From an uncultured Schaedlerella sp. (GTDB lineage: Bacteria > Bacillota > Clostridia > Lachnospirales > Lachnospiraceae), in NCBI GenBank assembly GCA_934435195.1, contig CAKSAJ010000029.1, forward strand, positions 1-34,137: a stretch of DNA of 34,137 nucleotides, read 5' to 3'. Made by a program: the position numbers and the translations under genes. The notes beneath the pieces were generated by a model. That model was not told where the DNA came from. It worked only from the letters and a program-made list of their open reading frames with translations, and ran no database searches. Shown one piece after another: positions 7,316 to 15,695 of this stretch (the stretch's first letter is position 1; every line of letters starts with the position of its first letter).

Positions 7316-7762
7316 GTGAAGTGCGTGTTGGACATGGATTTAAAGAAAATAAAGTGCTTAAGTGCAGGCGTAGTTGTAATTTTAAGCGTGATAATAACAT
7401 CTGCCGGATGTATAACGAAGGTAGAGGTAACGAAAAAAATCCAGGATCTGAATTTTACCGTTCTTGAAAAAGCAGAGCTGCCGAATGAACTGAAAGAAAA
7501 AATATCAAAAAATAAAGAAAAGGCATTTCATTTGACATATTCGGATCAAGGAGAATTATATATTGTGGAAGGATACGGAGAAAAACCACAAAGCGGGTAC
7601 AGTGTAAAAGTGACGGAATTTTATGAAACCGCAGAAGCAATTTATATCCATACAGAACTAGAAGGACCGCCCAGAAGCGAAAAGACAAAAGAAATTGTGA
7701 CATATCCATATATAGCAGTTAAAACGAAAGAAATCGGGAAACCGGTTCAGTTTCATAATTGA
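7316..7762 (+). CDS. PrcB-like lipoprotein
   Basis: A predicted lipoprotein: a hydrophobic N-terminus ends in the lipobox S-A-G-C, so the mature protein would be anchored outside the membrane. The rest (about residues 60-145) resembles the PrcB C-terminal domain, including YIVEGYGEKPQSGYSVKV and VTYPYIAVKT, which in other proteins follows protease-complex subunits; the function here is unknown. The start is uncertain: GTG at 7316 or ATG at 7334 (MDLKKIK) both leave a complete signal peptide, and neither has a strong ribosome binding site. It lies 40 bases before sipL and may be co-transcribed, which hints at a link to sporulation. Confidence 0.7.
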   Translation: MKCVLDMDLKKIKCLSAGVVVILSVIITSAGCITKVEVTKKIQDLNFTVLEKAELPNELKEKISKNKEKAFHLTYSDQGELYIVEGYGEKPQSGYSVKVTEFYETAEAIYIHTELEGPPRSEKTKEIVTYPYIAVKTKEIGKPVQFHN

Positions 7763-7802
7763 TATAAAGTTGGAATCAGCAGGTGTATGCAAGGAGGGGC
7801 TT

Positions 7803-9362
7803 ATGGAATTAGTACAAAAACAAGTGCGTTATATGCAGGGAAAACCATCAATAACAGATCAATTTCAAATGGATGAAGATTATAATGTTCCGGATACAAA
7901 AGATGATGTAAAGCAGATTGTAAGAAGTAAAGAAACAGTAAAAATTGAAGATATAAATCTGATAGAAAATTATCTGAGGGTGTCAGGAAAGCTTTGCTTT
8001 CAAATTTTATACATTGTGGATTCAGAAGAAAACAGACTGGCTTCACTAGAAGGAAAAATACCGTTTGAGGAGATGGTTTACGTTACAGATATGGGAAAGG
8101 ATGAATTTTTTATCGAACATGTAAGAACGGAGTTTCAGGCAGCTTTGATTCATTCACGTAAAATCAGTTTACATGCAATGATCGAACTTGAAATCGGAAG
8201 AGAACAAATGCAGGAGGAAAATACAACAATAGATATGGAAAGTGATGTGCCGGTCTATAAGAAAATGAAAAGGATCAACCTGCTTGAAATCCAGATGAAT
8301 AAAAACGATACATATCGTGTCAAAGAGGAAATCACACTTCCGGGAACAAAAGAAAGTATAGGTCAATTATTGCTCAGTGATATCAGTCTTCGTAAGCTGG
8401 AAATACGTTTAATGCAGGATGAACTTCGATTACAAGGCGAATTTCTGGTCTTTATAATTTACCTGTCAGAAGAACAAAAGACAGATTGGCTGGAACAGAC
8501 AGTTGCATTTGAAGGAAAATTAGAGTGTAGCGGGATTGAAGAAGGAATGTATGACTATATAAGCTACACATTAGAAGATACACTTGCAGATGTGCGGCTT
8601 GATGAAGATGGAGAAATGCGTGTGATTGGAATTGAAGGAACAATACATTTGCGGATGAACATTTACAAAGAAGAAAATATAGAAGTGCTGGCGGATATGT
8701 ATTCTCTTCAGAAAAAATGTGAATTTGAGGTGAGAGAAGCCAATTATGAGGAGTTGATGATTCAAAATCATTCGAAATGCAAAATTTCAGAACACCTGAA
8801 TCTTCCAGAATTAAAGGAAGATGTGTTGCAGATATGTCACAGTGATGGTGAGATTCAGTTAGAACATGTGGAACCTTCAGAACAAGGGCTTCAGCTTGAC
8901 GGAATCCTGCATCTTTCCTTTTTGTATTTGAGGGCGAATGATGAACAGCCTTTTGGAAACTGGAAGGGAATGATTCCATTTACCTGGCTTTTGGAGTGCA
9001 ATAATATGCCGGGAAATGTGAAATATAATATAGCAGAACATGTGGAGCAGCTATCTGTAAATCTTGCGGGAAATGAGGAAGTAGAAATCAAGGCAGTCTT
9101 GTCATTCGATACATTTATACGAAAACCGGTGACTGTACAAGTGGTCACATCAGTAGCATTTACTCCATTGTCAGTAGAAGAAATAGAAAAACGACCGGGA
9201 ATTGTGGGGTATGTGGTGAAAAAAGAGGATGAATTATGGGATTTAGCGAAGAAATTTATGACGACGGAAGAGGGAATCATGGAAGTTAATAATTTAGAAC
9301 AAACTACAATAAAAGAAGGGGATAAAATCTTGATTTTCAAGGAAAATTTGAGTATACTATAG
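7803..9362 (+). CDS. sipL: SpoIVA-interacting protein SipL (DUF3794 + LysM)
   Basis: In Clostridioides difficile SipL binds the coat ATPase SpoIVA through its LysM domain and is needed for spore coat localisation around the forespore. This 519-residue protein has the same plan and length: an N-terminal DUF3794 region opening with FQMDEDYNVPDTKDDVKQIV, repeated DUF3794-like segments (around 170-300 and 320-450), and a C-terminal LysM-like end VGYVVKKEDELWDLAKKFMT with NNLEQTTIKEGDKILIF. The start is the ATG at 7803, five bases after AAGGAGGGG; the in-frame TTG at 7770 has no site. Its 3' end carries the ispE promoter. Clade-specific divergence means the symbol is by domain plan. Confidence 0.85.
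   Translation: MELVQKQVRYMQGKPSITDQFQMDEDYNVPDTKDDVKQIVRSKETVKIEDINLIENYLRVSGKLCFQILYIVDSEENRLASLEGKIPFEEMVYVTDMGKDEFFIEHVRTEFQAALIHSRKISLHAMIELEIGREQMQEENTTIDMESDVPVYKKMKRINLLEIQMNKNDTYRVKEEITLPGTKESIGQLLLSDISLRKLEIRLMQDELRLQGEFLVFIIYLSEEQKTDWLEQTVAFEGKLECSGIEEGMYDYISYTLEDTLADVRLDEDGEMRVIGIEGTIHLRMNIYKEENIEVLADMYSLQKKCEFEVREANYEELMIQNHSKCKISEHLNLPELKEDVLQICHSDGEIQLEHVEPSEQGLQLDGILHLSFLYLRANDEQPFGNWKGMIPFTWLLECNNMPGNVKYNIAEHVEQLSVNLAGNEEVEIKAVLSFDTFIRKPVTVQVVTSVAFTPLSVEEIEKRPGIVGYVVKKEDELWDLAKKFMTTEEGIMEVNNLEQTTIKEGDKILIFKENLSIL
9330..9358 (+). promoter_or_regulatory. ispE promoter inside the 3' end of sipL
   Basis: TTGATT (9330-9335), 17-base spacer, TATACT (9353-9358). It is a near-consensus sigma-A promoter lying within the last codons of sipL, so ispE can be expressed in growing cells independently of the sporulation gene before it. 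Confidence 0.7.
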
Positions 9363-9407
9363 CTATATTGTATACAAGATACAAACGAGAACATGGAGGA
9401 CACATCG

Positions 9408-10283
9408 ATGAAGCAGATTGAGCTAAAGTCACTGGCAAAAATCAATCTAGGATTGGACGTTCTTGGAAGAAGAGAGAATGGATATCATGACGTGCGGATG
9501 ATCATGCAGTCCATTTATCTGTATGATGAAGTAAAGATTAAGCGAACGAAAAATCCGGGGATTGAAATAAAGACAAATTTATATTTCCTACCAACAGGAA
9601 AAGAGAATATTGCATACAAAGCGGCAGAGATGTTGATAGAAGAATTCCATATTGAGGAAGGTGTTCATATTACATTGAACAAACACATTCCAGTTGCAGC
9701 CGGGATGGCAGGCGGAAGTTCCAATGCAGCAGCAGTTCTGTTTGGTATGAATAAGATGTTTGATCTGAAGCTGACGCAGACAGAACTGATGGAGCGAGGA
9801 GTAAAGCTTGGTGCAGATGTTCCATACTGTATTATGCGTGGGACAGTTCTGGCAGAGGGTATTGGAGAAGAATTGACAACGCTTACACCTATGCCGAAAT
9901 GTTTTGTACTGATCGCAAAACCACCAATCAGTGTGTCTACGAAAGTTGTCTACGAAGCGTTGGATTCAAAAGAACTTGTAGAGCATCCGGATATTGATGG
10001 GCTAATTGAAGGATTAGAGAAACGAGATCTTAAAACAATCGCTTCATGTATGGGAAATGTTCTCGAAGATGTAACGATTCCAATGCATCCGGTCATCGAG
10101 GAGATAAAACAGGAGATGAAAAATGCGGGTGCGTTAAATGCGATGATGAGTGGAAGCGGACCTACTGTATTTGGACTCTTTGAGACAAAGGCAGCGGCAA
10201 GAAAAGCACAAGACAGAATTAGGAGAAAGGCACTGGCAAAACAAGTTTATGTAACAAATGTACATGGTGCAGGGAGGAACTGA
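9408..10283 (+). CDS. ispE: 4-diphosphocytidyl-2-C-methyl-D-erythritol kinase
   Basis: ATP-dependent kinase of the MEP pathway to isoprenoid precursors. The 291-residue GHMP kinase has SLAKINLGLDVLGRRENGYH at the N-terminus (Lys and His contact the substrate), the ATP loop IPVAAGMAGGSSNAAAV (94-110), LGADVPYCI with the catalytic Asp, and the C-terminal MSGSGPTVFGLF. I chose ATG 9408, with GGAGGA seven bases before it, over ATG 9393, which lies just before that site. It is followed after three bases by the GntR regulator gene, a frequent Lachnospiraceae pairing. Confidence 0.95.
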   Translation: MKQIELKSLAKINLGLDVLGRRENGYHDVRMIMQSIYLYDEVKIKRTKNPGIEIKTNLYFLPTGKENIAYKAAEMLIEEFHIEEGVHITLNKHIPVAAGMAGGSSNAAAVLFGMNKMFDLKLTQTELMERGVKLGADVPYCIMRGTVLAEGIGEELTTLTPMPKCFVLIAKPPISVSTKVVYEALDSKELVEHPDIDGLIEGLEKRDLKTIASCMGNVLEDVTIPMHPVIEEIKQEMKNAGALNAMMSGSGPTVFGLFETKAAARKAQDRIRRKALAKQVYVTNVHGAGRN

Positions 10284-10286
10284 CAG

Positions 10287-10964
10287 ATGGAGATGAACTT
10301 TGAAGTGAATATGAATGAATATCTGCCACTCCGTGATGTTGTGTTCAATACATTACGACAGGCAATTTTGAGAGGAGAATTGAAACCGGGGGAGAGACTG
10401 ATGGAGATTCAACTGGCAAATAAATTAGGTGTCAGCAGAACTCCGATAAGAGAGGCAATCCGCAAGTTGGAGCTGGAAGGTCTTGTTTTGATGATTCCAA
10501 GAAAAGGTGCGGAGGTTGCCCAGATTACAGAAAAGAGCTTGAGAGATGTTCTTGAAGTGCGAAGAGCACTCGAGGAACTTGCAGTGCAGCTTGCATGTGA
10601 CAGAATGACAAAAGAAGGAATGCAGGAGTTAAAGCAGGCGGCAAAAGAATTCGAAGCACTGCTTGGAAGTGCAAGCGATATTACAGCAGTTGCAGAAGCT
10701 GATGTAGCATTTCATGATTTAATCTATCTTGCAACGGACAATCAAAAACTGATTTCCTTGTTGAATAATTTTAGAGAACAGATGTATCGATACCGTGTAG
10801 AATATCTGAAATTAAAAGAGCGACATCCACAGATCATACAGGAACATAATGATATTGTTGAGTCAATTGAAAAAGGTGAGAAGGAGCGTGCAACAAAAGT
10901 AACTTGCACACATATTGATAACCAGGTACAAACTGTAAGTGATACATTGAAACATATTGAGTAA
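10287..10964 (+). CDS. GntR family regulator, FCD subfamily
   Basis: A 225-residue transcription factor. The winged-helix DNA-binding domain (about 12-80) is clear from LRQAILRGELKPGERLMEI and GVSRTPIREAIRKLELEGLV. The C-terminal part (about 90-215) is an all-helical FCD ligand domain, with metal-site-like residues in DVAFHDLIY and later histidines (ERHPQIIQEHNDIV, and H210 region THIDNQ). Such regulators usually sense small carboxylic acids, but the ligand here is unknown. The gene follows ispE by three bases with GGAGG in the ispE tail, so the two are co-transcribed. No adjacent metabolic target is apparent. Confidence 0.9.
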   Translation: MEMNFEVNMNEYLPLRDVVFNTLRQAILRGELKPGERLMEIQLANKLGVSRTPIREAIRKLELEGLVLMIPRKGAEVAQITEKSLRDVLEVRRALEELAVQLACDRMTKEGMQELKQAAKEFEALLGSASDITAVAEADVAFHDLIYLATDNQKLISLLNNFREQMYRYRVEYLKLKERHPQIIQEHNDIVESIEKGEKERATKVTCTHIDNQVQTVSDTLKHIE

Positions 10965-11054
10965 GCTGTTTTTTTAATGAGCAGATAGAGCAATAACAAG
11001 AAGCCGGATGGCAGATAAATTTGATCTCGAATAAGAAGAATCAGAAATGGCAAT

Positions 11055-11084
11055 ACTCCCTGCATCAGAAAAGATGGAGGGAGT
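11055..11084 (+). promoter_or_regulatory. Hairpin that hides the spoIIR SD
   Basis: ACTCCCTGCATC (11055-11066) and GATGGAGGGAGT (11073-11084) pair in 11 of 12 positions across a six-base loop AGAAAA. The SD GGAGGG (11076-11081), eight bases before the spoIIR ATG, lies wholly in the 3' arm. No T-run follows on either strand, so it is not a terminator. Translational control is inferred. Confidence 0.7.
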
Positions 11085-11089
11085 TAAAT

Positions 11090-11809
11090 ATGTTATCCGG
11101 TAAGAAGCAAAAACTGATAAAGACATCGGCTTATCGATATGAAGATGAATTACAATATGAAAATAAATTTGCAAGGCGAGAACTCAGGTGGACAAGAGTC
11201 GGTCTGCTGTTGTGTGCAGCTTTGCTGGCGGCATTGGTCATAATCATTGTCGGATGGCAAAGCAGGATGATATCAGAGGCTCGCATGCAGCAACATCTTG
11301 CACAAGAGGTGTTGCGTTTTCATGTGCTGGCGAACAGTGATAGCGAAGAAGATCAGGCGTTGAAAATGCAGGTGAAAGAAAAGGTTATCGAATTGCTGGA
11401 AGAGGAAATTCCGGAAGGAATGGATGTGACAGAGACAGCAGACTGGATGAGAAGAAATACGGATAAACTGAGAGACTGCGCACAGCAGGTTGTACTTGAA
11501 AATGGTTATGATTATCCAATAAGTGCAGCAGTTACAACCTGTTATTTTCCGGAAAAGACATATGGTGATGTAAGATTTCCAGCCGGAAACTATGAAGCTT
11601 TGAGAATCGAGATAGGAGAGGCAAAGGGGCATAACTGGTGGTGTGTTTTATATCCGGGACTTTGTTTTTTGAATACAACAAATGCTGTTGTTCCAGAGGA
11701 GGGAAAGCAAAAGTTAAAGTCTGTTTTGACGGAAGAAGAATATGCACAGATTACATCAACAACAGAATTTCATATCAGATGGAAGCTGTTGTCAGGCTTG
11801 AATAAATAA
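11090..11809 (+). CDS. spoIIR: Stage II sporulation protein R
   Basis: SpoIIR is the secreted signal made in the forespore under sigma-F that triggers SpoIIGA to process pro-sigma-E in the mother cell. The 239-residue protein has a cytoplasmic N-terminal stretch, one membrane segment (37-54) and the family signature LRFHVLANSDSEEDQALKMQ (75-94), then CYFPEKTYGDVRFPAGNYEAL and the C-terminal GHNWWCVLYPGLCFL. The ATG at 11090 has a strong SD; an in-frame TTG at 11021 has none. The 125-base gap before it holds an SD-masking hairpin. I did not find a convincing sigma-F promoter by eye. Confidence 0.93.
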   Translation: MLSGKKQKLIKTSAYRYEDELQYENKFARRELRWTRVGLLLCAALLAALVIIIVGWQSRMISEARMQQHLAQEVLRFHVLANSDSEEDQALKMQVKEKVIELLEEEIPEGMDVTETADWMRRNTDKLRDCAQQVVLENGYDYPISAAVTTCYFPEKTYGDVRFPAGNYEALRIEIGEAKGHNWWCVLYPGLCFLNTTNAVVPEEGKQKLKSVLTEEEYAQITSTTEFHIRWKLLSGLNK

Positions 11810-11859
11810 AAAAGATAAAATATACTAATTGCGACAGACATTTTAGAGAGGAAATACAG

Positions 11860-12561
11860 ATGTATACATTCGATAGTAAAGTAAGATACAGTGAGATCGA
11901 TCATCGAGGAACGATGACATTACCGGCGTTAATCAATTATTTTCAGGATTGCAGTACATTTCAATCAGAGTCTTTAGGCTTTGGGGTGAAGGCTGCAAAA
12001 GAGAAGAAAAAAGCATGGATCCTTTCTTACTGGCAGGTTGTTGTAGAACGGTATCCAGAGTTAGGAGAAAAAATCACAGTGGGAACATTTGCCAGTGATT
12101 TTAAGGGCTTGTTTGGAGAACGTAATTTTGTGATGCTGGATAAAGAGAACAATAGACTTTCATGTGCCAATTCACTCTGGGTTTATATGGACATGGAGAA
12201 AGGTCGCCCGATTTTGCCGGACAAAGAAGAAATCGAAGCGTATGGAACAGAACCGAAACTGGATATGGATTATGAAGGCAGAAAAATCAGACCGGCAGCA
12301 GAATATGAGGACAGAGAAGCTTTCCCGGTGAGAAAATATCATATCGATACGAATGAACATGTGAATAATTGTCAGTATGTACAATTTGCAATGGAATTGC
12401 TTCCAAAAGATCAGGTTATACATCAAGTTCGTGTGGGTTATAAAAAGTCAGCAGTTTTAGGGGATGTTATTTACCCAAAGTATGCAAAAGAAACAGATCG
12501 TACAGTAATTGAGTTATGCGATGAAAAAGGGGCATCTTATGCGACTGTTGAAGTGAAATAA
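11860..12561 (+). CDS. Acyl-ACP thioesterase
   Basis: Releases free fatty acids from acyl-carrier protein. The 233-residue protein is a double hot-dog fold of the FatA/FatB-like bacterial family: VRYSEIDHRGTMTLPALINY and FQDCSTFQSE in the first half, WILSYWQVVVERYPELGE, and the catalytic D-x-N-x-H-V-N-N at 163-170 in the second half. The cysteine/glutamate partner could not be fixed by eye. It has its own AGAGGAAA site. The physiological role in anaerobes is unclear; it may adjust membrane lipid turnover. It follows spoIIR by 50 bases, with no terminator seen between them. Confidence 0.88.
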   Translation: MYTFDSKVRYSEIDHRGTMTLPALINYFQDCSTFQSESLGFGVKAAKEKKKAWILSYWQVVVERYPELGEKITVGTFASDFKGLFGERNFVMLDKENNRLSCANSLWVYMDMEKGRPILPDKEEIEAYGTEPKLDMDYEGRKIRPAAEYEDREAFPVRKYHIDTNEHVNNCQYVQFAMELLPKDQVIHQVRVGYKKSAVLGDVIYPKYAKETDRTVIELCDEKGASYATVEVK

Positions 12562-12626
12562 GTATATATATTTTCAAAGAAATAGTGTATAGTAAGAGAT
12601 GAAGTTAACAAATCAGGAGGAAAAGT

Positions 12627-13997
12627 ATGAAATACGATGTAATTATTATAGGAGCCGGGCCGGGAGGTATTTTTTCGGCATATGAATTAGTAAAAAGAAA
12701 GCCAGAATTAAAAATAGCAGTCTTTGAGTTGGGGAATCCATTGGAGAGACGTCGTTGTCCGATCGATGGTAAAAAAGTAAAGAGCTGTATTAAATGTAAA
12801 ACATGTGCGATTATGAGTGGATTCGGTGGGGCCGGAGCATTTTCAGATGGAAAATACAATATTACAAATGCATTTGGGGGAACATTGTACGAGCATATCG
12901 GAAGAGATACAGCCATTGATTTGATGAAGTATGTAGATGAAATCAACGTTGAGCATGGCGGAGAGGGAACTAAAATGTACTCTACAGCCGGAACAAAATT
13001 CAAAAAATTATGTATGCAGAATAAATTGCAGCTGTTAGATGCATCAGTAAGACATCTTGGAACAGATATCAACTATGTTGTATTGGAAAATATTTATGCA
13101 GAATTGAAAGATAAAGTGGAATTCCGTTTTGAGTATCCGGTAGATCATCTGGAAGCGATTGAAGGCGGATATCGAGTATTCTGTGGGGATGATTTTGATG
13201 ATTGTGAGAAATGTATCGTATCTGTAGGACGAAGCGGAAGTAAGTGGATGTCAAAAGTATGTGAAGAAATGAAGATTCCGACAATGTCTAACAGGGTAGA
13301 CCTTGGAGTGCGTGTGGAAATCCCAGCACAGATTTTCTCACATCTGACAGATGAATTATATGAAAGCAAGATTGTATATCGTACAGAGAAGTTCGAAGAT
13401 AATGTGCGTACATTCTGTATGAATCCAAATGGAATCGTTGTAAATGAAAATACAAAAGGTATTGTAACAGTAAACGGACACAGCTACGAAGATAAAGATA
13501 AACAGACAGAGAATACAAACTTTGCGCTTCTTGTGTCAAAGCATTTTTCAGAGCCATTCAAGGACAGCAATGGATATGGTGAAAGTATCGCACGTTTATC
13601 TAATATGCTTGGCGGAGGAGTTATTGTACAGCGTTTTGGTGATTTGATCCGTGGAAGACGAAGCAATGAGAAACGTATTGAAGAAGGACTTGTTCGTCCG
13701 ACATTGGCTGCGACACCGGGAGATTTGAGTCTTGTACTTCCAAAACGAATTTTAGATGGAATAATTGAGATGATCTATGCTTTGGATAAAATCGCACCGG
13801 GAACAGCAAATGATGATACACTGCTTTATGGTGTAGAAGTAAAATTCTATAACATGGAAGTAGAGATTGATGAGAATCTTGAAACATTGTATAAAGGCTT
13901 ATATGTAATCGGAGACGGAAGTGGAGTAACACACTCTCTTTCTCACGCATCTGCAAGTGGTGTTTATGTAGCAAGACATATAGCTGAAAATATGTAA
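12627..13997 (+). CDS. FAD-dependent dehydrogenase (COG2509 type)
   Basis: A protein of 456 residues with an N-terminal Rossmann FAD motif GAGPGG (9-14) and a C-terminal FAD segment GLYVIGDGSGVTHSLSHASA. It belongs to a widespread family of uncharacterised FAD-dependent dehydrogenases. Between the FAD motif and GFGGAGAFSDGK lie C44, C54, C57 and C60, spaced C-x9-C-x2-C-x2-C, which could hold an iron-sulfur cluster or a redox disulfide. Substrate unknown. It begins a run of closely spaced genes (SseB-like after 21 bases, cvfB after a further 12) that look co-transcribed. Confidence 0.85.
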   Translation: MKYDVIIIGAGPGGIFSAYELVKRKPELKIAVFELGNPLERRRCPIDGKKVKSCIKCKTCAIMSGFGGAGAFSDGKYNITNAFGGTLYEHIGRDTAIDLMKYVDEINVEHGGEGTKMYSTAGTKFKKLCMQNKLQLLDASVRHLGTDINYVVLENIYAELKDKVEFRFEYPVDHLEAIEGGYRVFCGDDFDDCEKCIVSVGRSGSKWMSKVCEEMKIPTMSNRVDLGVRVEIPAQIFSHLTDELYESKIVYRTEKFEDNVRTFCMNPNGIVVNENTKGIVTVNGHSYEDKDKQTENTNFALLVSKHFSEPFKDSNGYGESIARLSNMLGGGVIVQRFGDLIRGRRSNEKRIEEGLVRPTLAATPGDLSLVLPKRILDGIIEMIYALDKIAPGTANDDTLLYGVEVKFYNMEVEIDENLETLYKGLYVIGDGSGVTHSLSHASASGVYVARHIAENM

Positions 13998-14018
13998 GAC
14001 GGGAAGGAAATAACGAAG

Positions 14019-14771
14019 ATGGACAACGAAAAAGAAGTGTTAGGAAAATTAAGAAATTCAGAAGCAATTTATGTGCCGATGTCAGAATGTACAAAGATGC
14101 CATTTGTACTATGTGATGAGGAAACATTCGATGATGAAATTTTAGTTTTCTTTGATGAGGAACATGCAAAGGAAGAATGTAAAAAATTGATGGAGCAGAA
14201 AAATCCTCTTCATATTATTAAATTAGATCATAAATTTCTGCTTTCCTTTTATTCCAGTCTGTTGCCGATGGGAATTAATGCAATTGTAGTAGAGAAAGGG
14301 ACAGAGCAGGAGATGATCATTCAATTGTCCTCTTTGATCACAAGAAAGAATGGCAGCGAAGATACTCAGGGAAGACCGATTGTAGAGAATCCGGAGCTTC
14401 AGCTTACAGCATTATATTTCATGCAGCAGCTTCGTAAGACCGAAGATCTTCAAATGACAGAGGAACTTAAAGAGATACAGGAAGAAATGCTGGCACATTA
14501 TGTAAAAGGTACATATATTGTTGCATATCAGGAAGATCAAGGTGTTGCGATTTTAAGACAGAAGGATGGAAAAGTATTACAGCCATTGTTTACAGATATC
14601 CAGGAATATTTGAAGTTCCAAAATTCGCAGAAAGATGTGAAATTCAAGACCGCTGTTATCGAAGCAAAAGATCTTTCAAAGATTCTGGCAAAAGAGACAA
14701 CAGGCGTAGTAGTAAATCCTTACAGTATTAATCTGCAGTTACAGGTTAATAGAAAAAACGAAGAGAAATAA
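14019..14771 (+). CDS. SseB-like protein
   Basis: A soluble protein of 250 residues that matches the SseB N-terminal domain pattern: an opening helix, AIYVPMSECTKMPFVLCDEE, a region with ILVFFDEEHAKEECKKLM, and a hydrophobic PMGINAIVVEKG turn. The C-terminal half (about 125-250) is less conserved, with a helical stretch (QMTEELKEIQEEMLAHYVKG) and a second beta-rich part. In enterobacteria the name SseB refers to an unrelated secretion protein and to an enhancer of serine sensitivity; no function can be assigned here. It is tightly placed between the FAD dehydrogenase and cvfB. Confidence 0.65.
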   Translation: MDNEKEVLGKLRNSEAIYVPMSECTKMPFVLCDEETFDDEILVFFDEEHAKEECKKLMEQKNPLHIIKLDHKFLLSFYSSLLPMGINAIVVEKGTEQEMIIQLSSLITRKNGSEDTQGRPIVENPELQLTALYFMQQLRKTEDLQMTEELKEIQEEMLAHYVKGTYIVAYQEDQGVAILRQKDGKVLQPLFTDIQEYLKFQNSQKDVKFKTAVIEAKDLSKILAKETTGVVVNPYSINLQLQVNRKNEEK

Positions 14772-14783
14772 TAGGAGATAAGT

Positions 14784-15605
14784 ATGAAATTAGGAGAAAA
14801 GCAGGTTCTGACTGTTGTGAAGATAGTGGACTTTGGAGTATATCTTGGAAGTGATGAGGAACGAGTATTACTTCCGAAAAAGCAGGTTCCTTCCGGAATT
14901 GAAGTGGGAGACCCGATTGAAGTATTCTTATATAAGGATTCTTCAGACCGTCTGATCGCAACAACAAATGAACCAAAACTTACGATTGGTCAGCTTGCAG
15001 TTTTAGAAGTTGCAGATACAAGCCGTATGGGTGCCTTTTTGAACTGGGGATTGGAAAAAGATCTTTTCCTTCCGTTTAAGCAGCAGACTGCAAAGGTAGA
15101 AAAAGGCGATCATTGTCTTGTGACATTGTATATTGATAAGAGTGATCGTTTGTGTGCAACAATGAAAGTATATCATCAGTTGCGTACAGATTCTCCATAT
15201 AAAAAAGATGATAAAGTAAGTGGAATCATTTATGACAGAAGCGATGAATTTGGTATGTTTGTAGCAGTTGACAATCAGTTTTCTGCAAGAATTCCAAAGA
15301 AAGAATGTAATGGAAGACTCCGTGTCGGAGATATGATTGATGCACGAGTTACAGCGGTAAAAGAAGATGGAAAACTGGACTTAAGTGTCAGAGATAAGAT
15401 TCCGGAGCAGATGGACAAAGATGCAGATCAGATTTTGCAGGGAATCAAAAGTCATGGTGGCAAGCTTCCGTTTACAGATAAGGCAGATCCGGAGGTTATC
15501 AAGGAAGAGTTTGGAATGAGCAAAGCTGCATTTAAGCGTGCAGTAGGACGTCTTTTAAAACAAAAGAAGATAGAAATTCTTGAAAATGGAATTCGGATGC
15601 GTTAA
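14784..15605 (+). CDS. cvfB: S1-domain RNA-binding protein CvfB
   Basis: CvfB-family proteins have tandem S1 RNA-binding domains and a C-terminal winged helix, and affect virulence gene expression in Staphylococcus aureus. This 273-residue protein has S1-like domains at about 1-62 (VVKIVDFGVYLGSDEERVLL), 65-130 (LEVADTSRMGAFLNWGLEKD) and 140-208 (GIIYDRSDEFGMFVAVDN). A helical winged-helix end follows, with KEEFGMSKAAFKRAVGRLLK. Length and order match the family. SD AGGAG lies before the ATG and the gene follows SseB by 12 bases. RNA targets are unknown. Confidence 0.9.
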   Translation: MKLGEKQVLTVVKIVDFGVYLGSDEERVLLPKKQVPSGIEVGDPIEVFLYKDSSDRLIATTNEPKLTIGQLAVLEVADTSRMGAFLNWGLEKDLFLPFKQQTAKVEKGDHCLVTLYIDKSDRLCATMKVYHQLRTDSPYKKDDKVSGIIYDRSDEFGMFVAVDNQFSARIPKKECNGRLRVGDMIDARVTAVKEDGKLDLSVRDKIPEQMDKDADQILQGIKSHGGKLPFTDKADPEVIKEEFGMSKAAFKRAVGRLLKQKKIEILENGIRMR

Positions 15606-15610
15606 AACTA

Positions 15611-15638
15611 TTGCAATCCAAATAAAATTGATTATAAT
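15611..15638 (+). promoter_or_regulatory. Promoter of the small HPr-like gene
   Basis: TTGCAA (15611-15616), 16-base spacer, TATAAT (15633-15638), in the gap after cvfB and 58 bases before the start codon. A strong match that lets the small gene be expressed apart from cvfB. Confidence 0.7.
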
Positions 15639-15695
15639 AAAAAAAGAAGATATAAAGGAATCATAAAGGTAGAGAAACGAAAGGAGAGCATAAAG

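Noticed and set aside
8452..9445. Long minus-strand open frames (175 and 184 codons) across sipL and ispE
   Set aside because: They are antisense to clearly conserved genes, with odd composition rich in Ser, Phe and His, and without start signals.
13621..14169. 182-codon minus-strand frame over the FAD dehydrogenase end
   Set aside because: It crosses two real genes and the gap between them, with repeated His/Leu/Ser content typical of an antisense frame.
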